Of a stretch of DNA of 64,000 nucleotides, positions 52,514-61,940 are shown in pieces (the first letter of the stretch is position 1; every line of letters starts with the position of its first letter). Made by a program: the position numbers and the translations under genes. The stretch spans positions 909,033-973,032 of the forward strand of contig NZ_WELG01000001.1 in the NCBI RefSeq assembly GCF_009184425.1. Direction: 5' to 3'. The notes under the pieces are model-generated. The model saw only the letters and a program-made list of their open reading frames with translations. It was not told where the DNA came from and did no database searches. The stretch is from Flagellimonas olearia. GTDB taxonomy: Bacteria > Bacteroidota > Bacteroidia > Flavobacteriales > Flavobacteriaceae.

Positions 52514-53021
52514 GGAAAAGCAACTTCAGGAAGAACTCATCTGGAATGTGGGCTATCGCATGGACGAAAGTCTACGCATGATCACAATCTGTCTGGACCA
52601 ACTTCCGGAGTCCGATATCTGGAAGAAACCCAATGCATCGGCCAACAGCATAGGAAACCTTATCCTGCACCTTTGCGGCAACATTACCCAATACGGGATT
52701 GCCTCCATCCAGAATTTGGAGGATACCCGTTCACGTGATGAGGAGTTTTCCGTTTCGTCCGGGTTCACCAAGGCAGAGCTTCTGAAAAAGCTCAGTGATA
52801 CCATTGATGAGGCCAAGAGGGCCTTTTATGAAGCTCCCTTGGAAGAATTGTTGCGAAGGAGGGCCGTACAGGGATTCCAATTTTCTGGAGTGGGCAATAT
52901 CATCCATGTGGCGGAACATTTATCCTATCATACCGGACAGATTGCCCTATGGACCAAATTGTTGAAGGATACCGATTTGGGGTTCTATAAGAATGTAGAC
53001 TTGAATATTAAAAATGAATAA
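52506..53021 (+). CDS. DinB-like family protein embedded in the his operon
   Basis: A 171-residue helical protein of the DinB/DUF1572 type. Visible are [23 protein letters not shown], the metal-type His in [14 protein letters not shown], and [20 protein letters not shown] with two more His, the usual triad of the family. It overlaps the end of hisA by eight bases and ends 13 bases before hisF, so it is co-translated with them. Function unknown; related proteins elsewhere are thiol-S-transferases or metal-binding proteins. Confidence 0.8.
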   Translation: MDKEKQLQEELIWNVGYRMDESLRMITICLDQLPESDIWKKPNASANSIGNLILHLCGNITQYGIASIQNLEDTRSRDEEFSVSSGFTKAELLKKLSDTIDEAKRAFYEAPLEELLRRRAVQGFQFSGVGNIIHVAEHLSYHTGQIALWTKLLKDTDLGFYKNVDLNIKNE

Positions 53022-53034
53022 CGCTTAGACCCAT

Positions 53035-53790
53035 ATGCTTACAAAACGTATCATACCCTGTTTGGACATCAAGGACGGAAGAACTGTAAAAGGCGTCAAT
53101 TTTGTGGACTTGCGCGATGCAGGGGACCCTGTGGAACTTGCAGCCATCTATGCCCAAGAAGGGGCCGATGAGTTGGTGTTCTTGGACATTTCAGCCACCG
53201 AGGAGAAACGAAAGACCTTGGCAGAGTTGGTGTACCACGTTGCCGAAACCATCAACATTCCCTTTACCGTAGGTGGGGGCATCTCATCGGTTGAGGATGT
53301 GGATATCCTTCTAAAAAATGGTGCCGACAAGGTCTCCATCAATTCTTCGGCCGTGAAACGACCTGAGCTGATCAATGAATTGGTGGCCAAATTTGGTTCC
53401 CAATGTATTGTAGTGGCCATAGACGCCAAGCAAATTGATGGGCAATGGATAGTACACTTGGTTGGCGGTAAGGTTCCCACGGAAATGGACCTCTTTGAAT
53501 GGGCCAAGGAAGTGGAACAACGGGGTGCCGGGGAAATCCTGTTCACCTCCATGGACCATGATGGTACCAAAAATGGTTTCGCCAATGAGGCCCTCGCCAA
53601 ATTATCAGATTTAGTGAACATTCCCATCATTGCTTCGGGTGGAGCCGGGACCATTCCCCACTTTACGGATTCGTTTAAAGATGGAAAAGCGGATGCTGCC
53701 TTGGCCGCAAGCGTATTTCACTTTAAGGAAATTGAAATAAAGGATTTAAAAAACGAACTGAAGGAAGAAGGAATTCCTGTAAGAATTTAG
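53035..53790 (+). CDS. hisF: Imidazole glycerol phosphate synthase, cyclase subunit
   Basis: Closes the imidazole ring with ammonia from HisH. The 251-residue (beta/alpha)8 barrel has the catalytic Asp11 in [18 protein letters not shown], the second Asp in [10 protein letters not shown], and [14 protein letters not shown] plus [13 protein letters not shown] as phosphate-binding loops. Length and motifs are fully typical. Confidence 0.96.
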   Translation: MLTKRIIPCLDIKDGRTVKGVNFVDLRDAGDPVELAAIYAQEGADELVFLDISATEEKRKTLAELVYHVAETINIPFTVGGGISSVEDVDILLKNGADKVSINSSAVKRPELINELVAKFGSQCIVVAIDAKQIDGQWIVHLVGGKVPTEMDLFEWAKEVEQRGAGEILFTSMDHDGTKNGFANEALAKLSDLVNIPIIASGGAGTIPHFTDSFKDGKADAALAASVFHFKEIEIKDLKNELKEEGIPVRI

Positions 53791-53793
53791 GAT

Positions 53794-54393
53794 ATGAAAA
53801 TAGATTTCACCAAAAGCCCGGATGGGCTGATACCGGCCATCATCCAAGACGCAAGCACTAAGAATGTTCTGATGCTAGGCTACATGGACCAAGAGGCCTT
53901 TGATACCACCCAAAAAACCCAAAAGGTCACTTTTTTTAGCCGTAGCAAGCAACGTTTATGGACCAAAGGGGAGGAAAGTGGTAACTTTTTGGAACTCGTC
54001 GATATAAAAAATGATTGTGACAGCGACACCCTGTTGGTATCCGTCAATCCGGTAGGGCCTACTTGCCACAAAGGAACCGATACCTGCTGGGCCGAGGAAA
54101 ACACCCAAACCTATGGTTTTCTATCTACTTTGGAGCAAATCATCACCTCCAGAAAGAACGACCAGGAAAATCCGGATAGCTATGTGGCTTCCCTATTTCG
54201 AAAAGGCATCAACAAGATTGCCCAAAAAGTGGGTGAGGAAGCTGTGGAAACTGTGATCGAGGCCAAGGATAATGATGAAGAACTATTTTTGAATGAAAGT
54301 GCCGATTTGCTCTTCCACTATTTGATTTTGCTGCAGGCCAAGGGATATACCTTGGAGGATATTGTACAGACCCTTCAGAAACGGCACAAGTAA
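53794..54393 (+). CDS. hisIE: Bifunctional phosphoribosyl-AMP cyclohydrolase / phosphoribosyl-ATP pyrophosphatase
   Basis: Second and third steps of histidine synthesis. The 199-residue fusion has an N-terminal HisI domain (about 1-110: MLGYMDQEAFDTTQ, FFSRSKQRLWTKGEESGN, NDCDSDTLLVSV and GPTCHKGTDTCW with zinc Cys/Asp) and a C-terminal HisE domain (about 112-199: SYVASLFRKGINKIAQKVGEEAVETVIEAK, split). It begins 3 bases after hisF and ends the operon. Confidence 0.96.
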   Translation: MKIDFTKSPDGLIPAIIQDASTKNVLMLGYMDQEAFDTTQKTQKVTFFSRSKQRLWTKGEESGNFLELVDIKNDCDSDTLLVSVNPVGPTCHKGTDTCWAEENTQTYGFLSTLEQIITSRKNDQENPDSYVASLFRKGINKIAQKVGEEAVETVIEAKDNDEELFLNESADLLFHYLILLQAKGYTLEDIVQTLQKRHK

Positions 54394-54456
54394 GCCATAG
54401 CGTTAAGTTTTCTTTAAACGCTGAGCCATTAGATCAAAATGCGTTAATTTTATGTA

Positions 54457-55623
54457 ATGGCTATGAATACAAGAAAAGGGTTTCGTTTTACCACTTACGA
54501 AGCGCCGGACCAAACCCCGTTCGAAAAACTCTTTGAGATTTTTCAGGAACTCATTACACATACTTCGGGTGATGTAGAGGAAGCTTTGGACTGGCTCCGG
54601 GAGTTGGACAAGGAGTACGAACTTACCGATGACGACTATACCATTGATGATTTTATAGAGGACCTCAAGGCAAAGGGCTATATCCGAGAGGAATTTGATA
54701 CAGATAACCCGGAAGGGGGACAAGGCGAGGAAGGTGATGAAGATGAATCAGGAAGGGGCAATCTATCCATTACCGCCAAATTGGAGCGTATGTTGCGGCA
54801 GCGGGCCTTGGACCAAATCTTCGGAAAACTCAAGCGTAGCGGTGCCGGGAACCATAGAACCGGAAAATCAGGCAGAGGCGATGAGCATACGGGAGAATTT
54901 CGGGAATATCGTTTTGGGGATGCCCTGGAACATATTTCCATGACCGAAAGTCTTAAAAATGCCCAAGTAAACCATGGACTGGACAGCTTCTCATTGAATG
55001 AGGATGACCTTGTAGTGGAAGACACCCAGCATAAGGCCCAGATGAGTACGGTCTTGATGATCGATATCAGCCATAGTATGATCCTCTACGGTGAAGACCG
55101 GATTACCCCGGCCAAGAAAGTGGCCATGGCCCTGGCGGAATTGATTACCACTAGATATCCCAAAGACACCTTGGATATTTTGGTTTTTGGAAACGATGCT
55201 TGGCCCATTCCCATCAAGGATCTTCCCTACCTAAAGGTAGGACCCTACCATACGAATACCGTGGCTGGTCTACAGTTGGCCATGGACATGCTCCGAAGAA
55301 AACGGAACACCAACAAACAGATCTTCATGATCACGGATGGAAAACCTTCCTGTCTAAGACTCCCCAATGGTGATTATTACAAAAACAGTGTTGGGCTGGA
55401 TGATTATATTGTGGAAAAGTGCTATGCCATGGCCCAACAGGCCCGAAAGCTCCATATTCCCATAACCACATTCATGATTGCCCAAGACCCTTATTTGATG
55501 CAGTTTGTGAGGGAGTTTACCCAAGCCAACAGGGGCAAGGCGTTTTACACAGGTTTAAAAGGGTTGGGAGAAATGATTTTTGAGGACTACGAACAAAATC
55601 GAAAAAGACGAATCAAAGGATAA
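54457..55623 (+). CDS. VWA domain protein paired with a MoxR-type AAA+ ATPase
   Basis: A 388-residue cytosolic protein. The N-terminal 150 residues are helical and acidic, followed by a VWA domain (about 195-370) with the MIDAS motif DISHS (Asp203), ITTRYPKDTLDILVFGNDAWP and IFMITDGKPSCLRLPNG. The C-terminal basic end is RKRRIKG. It lies 8 bases before an AAA+ ATPase gene. VWA/MoxR pairs act as chaperone-like machines that insert metals or remodel complexes; the client here is unknown. Confidence 0.85.
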   Translation: MAMNTRKGFRFTTYEAPDQTPFEKLFEIFQELITHTSGDVEEALDWLRELDKEYELTDDDYTIDDFIEDLKAKGYIREEFDTDNPEGGQGEEGDEDESGRGNLSITAKLERMLRQRALDQIFGKLKRSGAGNHRTGKSGRGDEHTGEFREYRFGDALEHISMTESLKNAQVNHGLDSFSLNEDDLVVEDTQHKAQMSTVLMIDISHSMILYGEDRITPAKKVAMALAELITTRYPKDTLDILVFGNDAWPIPIKDLPYLKVGPYHTNTVAGLQLAMDMLRRKRNTNKQIFMITDGKPSCLRLPNGDYYKNSVGLDDYIVEKCYAMAQQARKLHIPITTFMIAQDPYLMQFVREFTQANRGKAFYTGLKGLGEMIFEDYEQNRKRRIKG

Positions 55624-55631
55624 CGATTTCT

Positions 55632-57101
55632 ATGAAATTAGATCATACCAAAATAAAGACCCTCGGAGAATTGAAAGTCGCAGGGTACCAAAGTAAGAGT
55701 ATCAAAGATGAGCTACGTACCAACCTGCTGGGAAAAATTGCCAGTGGTGAGGAAACCTTTCAAGGGGTGTGGGGTTATGAAAACTCAGTGATCCCTGAGT
55801 TGGAACGGGCCATATTGTCACGGCACAACATCAATCTATTGGGATTGCGAGGTCAGGCCAAAACCCGCTTGGCCCGATTGATGGTGCAGCTTTTGGACGA
55901 GTGGATGCCCGTTGTGGCCGGTTCTGAAGTGCATGACGATCCCTTGCAGCCCATTTCCAGATATGCCACTGAACTCATCAAGGAAAAAGGGGATAAAACT
56001 CCGGTTGAATGGATTCACAGAGATGAGCGTTTCTATGAAAAGTTGGCCACCCCAGATGTGACCGTCGCCGATCTTATTGGTGATGTAGATCCCATAAAAG
56101 CGGCCAACCTCAAGCTTTCCTATGCGGATGATCGGGTAATCCATTTTGGGATGATCCCACGGGCCAACCGCTGCATTTTTGTTATCAATGAGTTGCCCGA
56201 TCTACAAGCAAGGATTCAAGTGGCACTTTTCAATATCCTTCAAGAAGGGGATATCCAGATCAGGGGATTCAAACTACGCCTTCCTTTGGACCTACAATTT
56301 GTTTTTACTGCCAATCCAGAGGATTATACCAATAGGGGCAGTATTGTTACTCCGCTAAAGGATAGGATAGGATCGCAGATTTTGACCCATTATCCGGAAA
56401 CTATTGAAATCGCCAAAAAAATCACTCAGCAAGAAGCCCGTCTGGACCAACGACAATCCGAAGGAATCCATGTGCCCGATATTGCCATGGAAGTGTTGGA
56501 GCAAATCAGTTTTGAGGCCAGAAATAGTGAATATGTGGATGCCAAAAGTGGGGTAAGTGCCCGTATGAGCATTACCGCTTTTGAAAATTTGCTGAGTACC
56601 GCGGAACGTAGGGCCATAAAGTCCGGGAACGATAGGACCACAGTTCGTCTGAGTGATTTTATGGGAGTGATTCCTTCCATCACCGGAAAAATAGAACTGG
56701 TTTACGAAGGGGAACAGGAAGGAGCCGATTTTGTCGCCGAAACCTTGGTTGAAGAAGCCATAAAGTCCATATTCCCCAATTATTTCCCAAAGATTGATAA
56801 GTTACAGCGAAAAGATGCCGAAACGGAATACGATGAGCTTATCCATTGGTTCTTTGAAGGAGAAGGCTTTGACCTTTTGGACGAAGATACCGATGATGAA
56901 TATAAGTCCAAATTGGATTCTGTCACCCCATTGGGAGCGCTGATAAAGGAATATCAACCTAATATTTCAAAAGAAGACTCCTATTTTATGAAAGAGTTAT
57001 TGCTCTGGGGCTTGGTGGCCCATAAAAAACTGAGCAAACACCGATTTGTCCAAGGGTACCAATTCAAGGATCTCTACGGAAGCTATATACGGGGGCTATA
57101 G
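55632..57101 (+). CDS. MoxR/magnesium-chelatase-like AAA+ ATPase
   Basis: A 489-residue ATPase. The Walker A variant GLRGQAKT is at residues 71-78, Walker B is IFVINELPDL (an hhhhNE form as in MoxR and sigma-54-type ATPases), and sensor 1 is FVFTANPEDYTNRG with the arginine-finger region PLKDRIGSQILTHYP. The C-terminal part contains an acidic helical domain (GFDLLDEDTDDEYKSKLD). Databases often call such genes magnesium chelatase or sigma-54 interacting protein; neither pathway is indicated. The upstream VWA gene is its obvious partner. Confidence 0.85.
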   Translation: MKLDHTKIKTLGELKVAGYQSKSIKDELRTNLLGKIASGEETFQGVWGYENSVIPELERAILSRHNINLLGLRGQAKTRLARLMVQLLDEWMPVVAGSEVHDDPLQPISRYATELIKEKGDKTPVEWIHRDERFYEKLATPDVTVADLIGDVDPIKAANLKLSYADDRVIHFGMIPRANRCIFVINELPDLQARIQVALFNILQEGDIQIRGFKLRLPLDLQFVFTANPEDYTNRGSIVTPLKDRIGSQILTHYPETIEIAKKITQQEARLDQRQSEGIHVPDIAMEVLEQISFEARNSEYVDAKSGVSARMSITAFENLLSTAERRAIKSGNDRTTVRLSDFMGVIPSITGKIELVYEGEQEGADFVAETLVEEAIKSIFPNYFPKIDKLQRKDAETEYDELIHWFFEGEGFDLLDEDTDDEYKSKLDSVTPLGALIKEYQPNISKEDSYFMKELLLWGLVAHKKLSKHRFVQGYQFKDLYGSYIRGL

Positions 57102-57109
57102 TCTATAGG

Positions 57110-57592
57110 CTATTGCCAGATGTTCAGGTTGTTATTGTAATCTTCAAAATTGTAGTGGCCTACATAGTTACGTCTATACCAAAACAGTGAAATTGTAAAA
57201 ATGGGAAGCAAACTATACAGTACGAGCATGAGTAGGGCCATAGGTTTAAAGGTGGGTGGAATCACATGCCCAACAAGTTCTGGAAAAGAAGTCAGTGTCA
57301 GGACACTATCATATATCTTGAAGATATAAACAACCATGATGGCATAAAGCGCGTACTCTATGTTCCGCATCTTTGGATCGGGCAGTTCATCTTCCTTGAT
57401 CTTGAACCACATTACATAGAGGTATAGAAAATGTACTGTACTCAACAAAGGGAAAATATAATTGTCAGGCTTCAGAAAATAGAATCTGTTGGTGTAAACT
57501 CCGTAGAAGTTTAGGATGTTCAAAGCCAACAATATCACTAAGGTTATTAGGATATTGGTTTTCCAAGGTAAAATTTTGCTTACGTATTTCAT
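57110..57592 (-). CDS. Four-helix membrane protein of unknown function
   Basis: A 160-residue protein with four hydrophobic segments (ILITLVILLALNILNFYGVY, YIFPLLSTVHFLYLYVMWF, EYALYAIMVVYIFKIYDSV, MALLMLVLYSLLPIFTISLFW) and a tail rich in Asn and Tyr (RRNYVGHYNFEDYNNN). No family recognised. The ATG at 57592 (MKYVSKIL) is preferred; an ATG at 57640 would add 16 residues. It converges on the AAA+ gene with an 8-base gap. The region 57593-57833 between it and the first hydrolase is AT-rich and shows no clear signal. Confidence 0.65.
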   Translation of the reverse strand: MKYVSKILPWKTNILITLVILLALNILNFYGVYTNRFYFLKPDNYIFPLLSTVHFLYLYVMWFKIKEDELPDPKMRNIEYALYAIMVVYIFKIYDSVLTLTSFPELVGHVIPPTFKPMALLMLVLYSLLPIFTISLFWYRRNYVGHYNFEDYNNNLNIWQ

Positions 57593-57833
57593 AGGTCTTT
57601 TGAGATTGGGACACTCATTATGGTAACAAATAACGTGCATCCAAAACCAATATTTTAAACAAATCGATGAACCGTAAGCAATGTTGGATTATCATAATAA
57701 TCTGACATAAAAAAGTCCAATTTTCGACCTTTCCCAGTCCTTAAATCCTTATCCAAGGGCACAACATATTGATACATAATCCCGTACCTAAAGAGTATTG
57801 CAATTTTTTGTACTTTGGATAAAACGCTTTTTT

Positions 57834-58709
57834 ATGCAAAACTGGGTCTACATCACACTTATGATACTCGGGATATACGTTTTGCTGAGTGTCCTGTTGT
57901 ACTACCTACAGGACTATTTTCTCTTTAAACCAGAAAAATTGCCCAAGGATTTTCAGTTTTATTACGATAACCAAGAAATTGAGGAACACAACTTTGAGAC
58001 CCGTGATGGAGCTACGATCAATGGTCTTCGATTTAAATCCAAAGACCCTAAAGGAGTGGTCTTCTATCTAAAAGGAAACTCCCGTAGCATTAAAGGGTGG
58101 GGGAAGTTTGCCGTGGACTTTACCCGTCATGGCTACGATGTGATCATGGTAGACTATCGTGGTTTCGGAAAGAGTACGGGACGTCGTACCCAAAAAGCCA
58201 TTAAGCGTGATATGCAGGTAGTGTACAATAAGATCAAGGAGAAGGTGCCTGAGAAATATATAATTCTCTATGGACGCTCCATGGGTTCGGGTTTTGCGGC
58301 CAAACTGGCCTCCATGAACCAACCGCGCATGCTTATATTGGACGCGCCCTACTACAGCTTGAGCAAAGTAGCCAAAAAATTTATTCCGTTTATGCCGCTC
58401 TCCTTGCTGATAAAATTCCCCATGCCCACATACAAGTGGTTGAAGTACGTTAACTGCCCCATACATATCATCCATGGGACCGACGACAGGCTCATTCCCT
58501 ATAAAACCAGTGTGAAGCTGTCCAAAATAAAACCTGGACTATCAAAGCTATACACCGTGATAGGAGGGGGGCACAAGGATTTGAACAACTTTGAATCGTA
58601 CCACAGCATGTTGGAGGAAATTATCACCAGCAAACCCACCAAAGTAAATCTGGAAGGATCCAGCATCAATGTAAAACACTCCTCAAAACGGGCCAATGCA
58701 AAAGCTTAA
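57834..58709 (+). CDS. Membrane-anchored alpha/beta hydrolase 1
   Basis: A 291-residue protein with an N-terminal helix (YITLMILGIYVLLSVLLYYL) and an alpha/beta-hydrolase domain. Visible are VVFYLKGNSRSIKGWG, DVIMVDYRGFGKSTG, the nucleophile elbow IILYGRSMGSGFAAKLAS (Ser in GRSMGS), the Asp in IHIIHGTDDRLIPY and the His in GGGHKDLNN. It resembles the YfhR/BEM46 (ABHD) type. The ATG at 57834 is chosen because it begins the anchor; an upstream TTG is unlikely. It overlaps the next gene, a paralogue, by 14 bases. Confidence 0.85.
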   Translation: MQNWVYITLMILGIYVLLSVLLYYLQDYFLFKPEKLPKDFQFYYDNQEIEEHNFETRDGATINGLRFKSKDPKGVVFYLKGNSRSIKGWGKFAVDFTRHGYDVIMVDYRGFGKSTGRRTQKAIKRDMQVVYNKIKEKVPEKYIILYGRSMGSGFAAKLASMNQPRMLILDAPYYSLSKVAKKFIPFMPLSLLIKFPMPTYKWLKYVNCPIHIIHGTDDRLIPYKTSVKLSKIKPGLSKLYTVIGGGHKDLNNFESYHSMLEEIITSKPTKVNLEGSSINVKHSSKRANAKA

Positions 58710-59508
58710 GCGTTTTGGTATTTTTACGGTTGTTATTTTGATGTTACTCACCGTCATGTTGTATTCATTTCAGGAAAAACTGATTTTTTTGCCCACCAAG
58801 CTAGCTCAAGACCATGTTTATGCCTTCAATGCCGATTTTGATGAAATCTTTCTTGATACCACGGATGGAGCGCGTTTGAATGCCCTTCACTTTTATACGG
58901 ACAACCCTAAAGGGTTGATCTTATACTTTCATGGAAATGCCGGAGACCTGTCGCGCTGGGGTGAAATCGTGTTGCCTTTTGTGGATTTGGGATATGAGGT
59001 ATTGGTAATGGACTATCGCAGTTATGGCAAAAGCACCGGTAAACTCAGTGAGGAGGCATTGTACCGAGATGCACAACTGTTCTATGCCTATGCAATGGAA
59101 AAATACCCAGAAGAACAACTCATTATTTACGGACGATCTTTGGGCACCGGCATCGCAAGTCAGTTGTCCTCCAAGAATCAACCACAAAAGTTAATTTTGG
59201 AAACCCCTTTCCATAGTCTTTTGGATGTGGCCCAAGAACGTTTTCCCTTTCTACCGGTATCCTATCTGTTACGTTATAGGATTCCTTCGCATGTATTTTT
59301 GGAAAAAGTGGATTGTCCCATACGTATTTTTCATGGTACCACGGACAATGTGGTTTCGTATGGGTCAGGCAAAAAATTGTATGAGTCCATCTCCAACAGC
59401 AATAAAAAAATGTATACCATACCCAATGGCAACCACAATAACTTAAGTGATTTTGAAATCTATTGGAATGGGATTAAAAAAGAATTGGCTCCCGCCTTAA
59501 TCAAATAA
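58696..59508 (+). CDS. Membrane-anchored alpha/beta hydrolase 2
   Basis: A 270-residue paralogue of the preceding hydrolase, with an N-terminal helix (FTVVILMLLTVMLYSF), GLILYFHGNAGDLSRWGE (a real HGNAG oxyanion motif, replaced by LKGNSRS in the first copy), VLVMDYRSYGKSTG, IIYGRSLGTGIASQL, the Asp in RIFHGTTDNVVSYG and the His in NGNHNNLSD. Similar throughout to BEM46-type hydrolases. Tandem arrangement with a 14-base overlap suggests duplication and division of function. Its stop overlaps that of the convergent cysM by 12 bases. Confidence 0.85.
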   Translation: MQKLKRFGIFTVVILMLLTVMLYSFQEKLIFLPTKLAQDHVYAFNADFDEIFLDTTDGARLNALHFYTDNPKGLILYFHGNAGDLSRWGEIVLPFVDLGYEVLVMDYRSYGKSTGKLSEEALYRDAQLFYAYAMEKYPEEQLIIYGRSLGTGIASQLSSKNQPQKLILETPFHSLLDVAQERFPFLPVSYLLRYRIPSHVFLEKVDCPIRIFHGTTDNVVSYGSGKKLYESISNSNKKMYTIPNGNHNNLSDFEIYWNGIKKELAPALIK

Positions 59509-60381
59509 ATCCGAAGAAAGGTAACGGTCTCCTCGATCACAGACGATGGAAACAATGGTGCCCTCTTTCAAGGTACCGGCCAATCTAATGGCCGCGGCCG
59601 CGGCACCACCACTGCTCATCCCGGCAAAAATACCTTCTTCCTTGGCCAATCGTTTTGCCATTTCCGTGGCTTCTTCCTCACTGACCTCCAACACGGTATC
59701 CACTTTCTGCGGATTGAAAATTTTGGGAAGATACGCTTCGGGCCATTTACGAATACCTGGAATCTTTGAATCATCGGTAGGCTGCACACCCACGATTTGC
59801 ACCTCGGAATCTTGTTCCTTTAAATAGGTCGAGGTCCCCATAATGGTTCCCGTGGTACCCATACTGGATACGAAATGGGTGATCTCACCTTTGGTGTCCT
59901 TCCAGATTTCAGGCCCCGTGGTCTTGTAATGGGCCATCCAGTTATCGTTGTTGGCAAACTGGTTGAGCATGATATATCCTTCATCCCTAACCTTGGCCTC
60001 TGCGTAGTCCCTAGCACCTTCAATCCCAACATCCGATGGGGTCAAAGTCACCTTGGCTCCGTAAGCGCGCATGGTCTGAACTCGCTCCTTGGTGGAGTTT
60101 TCAGGCATTACCAGTTCAATGTCAAGTCCATAGATTCCTGCAATCATGGCCAAGGCTATGCCCGTATTGCCACTTGTGGCCTCAATGAGTTTGGATGCAG
60201 TGGAAAAATCCCCACGATCCAGCCCGCTCTTGATCATATTATAGGCAGGGCGGTCTTTGACACTTCCTCCAGGATTATTGCCTTCCAGCTTAAAAAACAG
60301 TTTTACGTTTGGGTTGGGGTTCAATACTTTGGATTCCACCATTGGGGTGTTTCCAATAAGATCTAGAATGCTATTGGACAT
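59497..60381 (-). CDS. cysM: Cysteine synthase, CysM/CysK-type
   Basis: PLP-dependent synthesis of cysteine from O-acetylserine and sulfide or thiosulfate. The 294-residue protein has [16 protein letters not shown], the PLP lysine Lys42 in [30 protein letters not shown] and [16 protein letters not shown]. The ATG at 60381 ([10 protein letters not shown]) is the natural start; it overlaps cysE by 11 bases. I call it cysM on the closer fit of [13 protein letters not shown], but a CysK role is possible. Confidence 0.9.
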   Translation of the reverse strand: MSNSILDLIGNTPMVESKVLNPNPNVKLFFKLEGNNPGGSVKDRPAYNMIKSGLDRGDFSTASKLIEATSGNTGIALAMIAGIYGLDIELVMPENSTKERVQTMRAYGAKVTLTPSDVGIEGARDYAEAKVRDEGYIMLNQFANNDNWMAHYKTTGPEIWKDTKGEITHFVSSMGTTGTIMGTSTYLKEQDSEVQIVGVQPTDDSKIPGIRKWPEAYLPKIFNPQKVDTVLEVSEEEATEMAKRLAKEEGIFAGMSSGGAAAAAIRLAGTLKEGTIVSIVCDRGDRYLSSDLFD

Positions 60382-61165
60382 TTGGGGCTGTCTTGATTTT
60401 AATTTCTGGGGTGTGATATACTGTTGAATTTGCAGGAACGGAAGCGGTAAGCCATGCATTTCCACCTATGATCGAATTTTCGCCGATTACAGTTTCACCA
60501 CCCAAAATGGTTGCATTGGCATAAATGGTAACGTTAGACATTATCGTGGGATGCCTTTTGGTCTTTTGAAGGTTTTTGGATACGTACAATGCTCCCAAGG
60601 TCACCCCTTGGTACAATTTTACATTATCGTGTATAACCGCCGTTTCCCCAATCACCACACCAGTGGCATGATCAATAAAGAATGATTTACCAATGGTAGC
60701 ACCAGGATTGATATCCACACCGGTCTGTCTATGGGCATATTCGGTCATGAGCCTCGGAATCATGGGCACCCCTTGAATGTACAGCTCATGGGCCAAACGA
60801 TATATGGAAATGGCATAAAAACCGGGATAGGCCATATAGATTTCCTGAAGGGAGAGTGAAGCAGGGTCGCAATTAAGAATAGCCTCGGCATCCAGATTGA
60901 GTTTTTCCAAAATTCCGGGTAAGCAGCTTATATAATTGTTCCAAAGTTCATTGCTGGGCCTTTCCAAATCCCAACAGGCCATATCCATTAGTCGGTCAAA
61001 CTTTTTCTCCAACATTTCAAGGTTCACGGCCACCGGGGTATTGGAATCAAAAAGGGTATAAAAAAGTGTATCTGTGAAATCCTCGGTTTCTTGTTTTAAC
61101 CTATAGTCCAAATAGGGCAATTTCTTATGCCTATTGAGCTCTGAAATTATTTTTTCCTTGTCCAT
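60371..61165 (-). CDS. cysE: Serine O-acetyltransferase
   Basis: Acetylates serine for cysteine synthesis. The 264-residue protein has a helical N-terminal domain (about 1-135, with [19 protein letters not shown]) and a hexapeptide beta helix ([30 protein letters not shown] in pieces, [44 protein letters not shown] in pieces). The catalytic Asp-His is in FIDHATG. The C-terminal tail ends KIKTAPNVQ. It is directly coupled to cysM, forming a cysteine pathway pair; a TAAATTTA sequence upstream is a near -7 box. Confidence 0.92.
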   Translation of the reverse strand: MDKEKIISELNRHKKLPYLDYRLKQETEDFTDTLFYTLFDSNTPVAVNLEMLEKKFDRLMDMACWDLERPSNELWNNYISCLPGILEKLNLDAEAILNCDPASLSLQEIYMAYPGFYAISIYRLAHELYIQGVPMIPRLMTEYAHRQTGVDINPGATIGKSFFIDHATGVVIGETAVIHDNVKLYQGVTLGALYVSKNLQKTKRHPTIMSNVTIYANATILGGETVIGENSIIGGNAWLTASVPANSTVYHTPEIKIKTAPNVQ

Positions 61166-61259
61166 ACAACAATTATTGTCCTAAATTTAGACAAAACCTT
61201 ACCTACAGCCTTAAGAAATAGCTAACTTTAGTTTAAAAATAACATATTATCGATATAGC

Positions 61260-61940
61260 GTGACTGATTCCAAAATTTCCAAGAAAGTATTTGATTTTTT
61301 AGAAGAGCTGTCAAAAAACAACCACAAAGATTGGTTCGAGAAAAACAAAACTACTTTTAAAGTCCATGAAACTGAGGTGAAATCCTTCCTTTCAAACGTA
61401 AAGGAACGCTTGGAGCAACATGATGATATTGAGAAAATGAAACTGTTCCGGATCTATCGGGATGTTCGGTTTTCCAAGGATAAAACCCCGTACAAAACCC
61501 ATTTTGCCGGGTCATTTTCCCGATTGGGCGCGCATCTACGGGGTGGATATTACATTCATTTACAACCGGGAAATTCTCTACTGGCCACCGGCTTTTGGGC
61601 ACCCAACAAAGACGACCTGTTCCGCATACGAAAGGAATTGGAAATGGATGCATCTGATTTTAGGAAGGTCATCAGTGACCCGGATTTCACTAAAATCTGG
61701 GGGCAACTACAAGGCGATGCGGTGAAAACGGCCCCAAAAGGATTTGATAAGTACCACCCGGATATTGACTTAATCAAAAACAAACAGTATGTCTTTGTGA
61801 GGAATTTTACGGACCAAGAGGTACTATCTCCAAATTTTATCGAGGAAGTTGACAAATCGTATCGAGCTATTCGACCTTATTTTGATTTGATGAGCGATAT
61901 TCTCACCACCAACCTCAATGGGGAATCAACCCTGAAATAA
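61260..61940 (+). CDS. DUF2461 domain-containing protein
   Basis: A 226-residue protein (GTG start). DUF2461 hallmarks are FLEELSKNNHKDWFEKNKTTF, LFRIYRDVRFSKDKTPYKTHFAGSF (in pieces), GGYYIHLQPGNSLLATGFWAP and APKGFDKYHPDIDLIKNKQYV. The family is broad in Bacteroidota and lacks an assigned function. Its stop overlaps the stop of the convergent gene by 15 bases. Confidence 0.88.
   Translation: MTDSKISKKVFDFLEELSKNNHKDWFEKNKTTFKVHETEVKSFLSNVKERLEQHDDIEKMKLFRIYRDVRFSKDKTPYKTHFAGSFSRLGAHLRGGYYIHLQPGNSLLATGFWAPNKDDLFRIRKELEMDASDFRKVISDPDFTKIWGQLQGDAVKTAPKGFDKYHPDIDLIKNKQYVFVRNFTDQEVLSPNFIEEVDKSYRAIRPYFDLMSDILTTNLNGESTLK

Noticed and set aside
54394-54456. TTAATTTTATG before the VWA gene as a -7 box
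   Set aside because: TAATTTTA deviates at the last consensus base and there is no -33 element, so it was not listed as a promoter.
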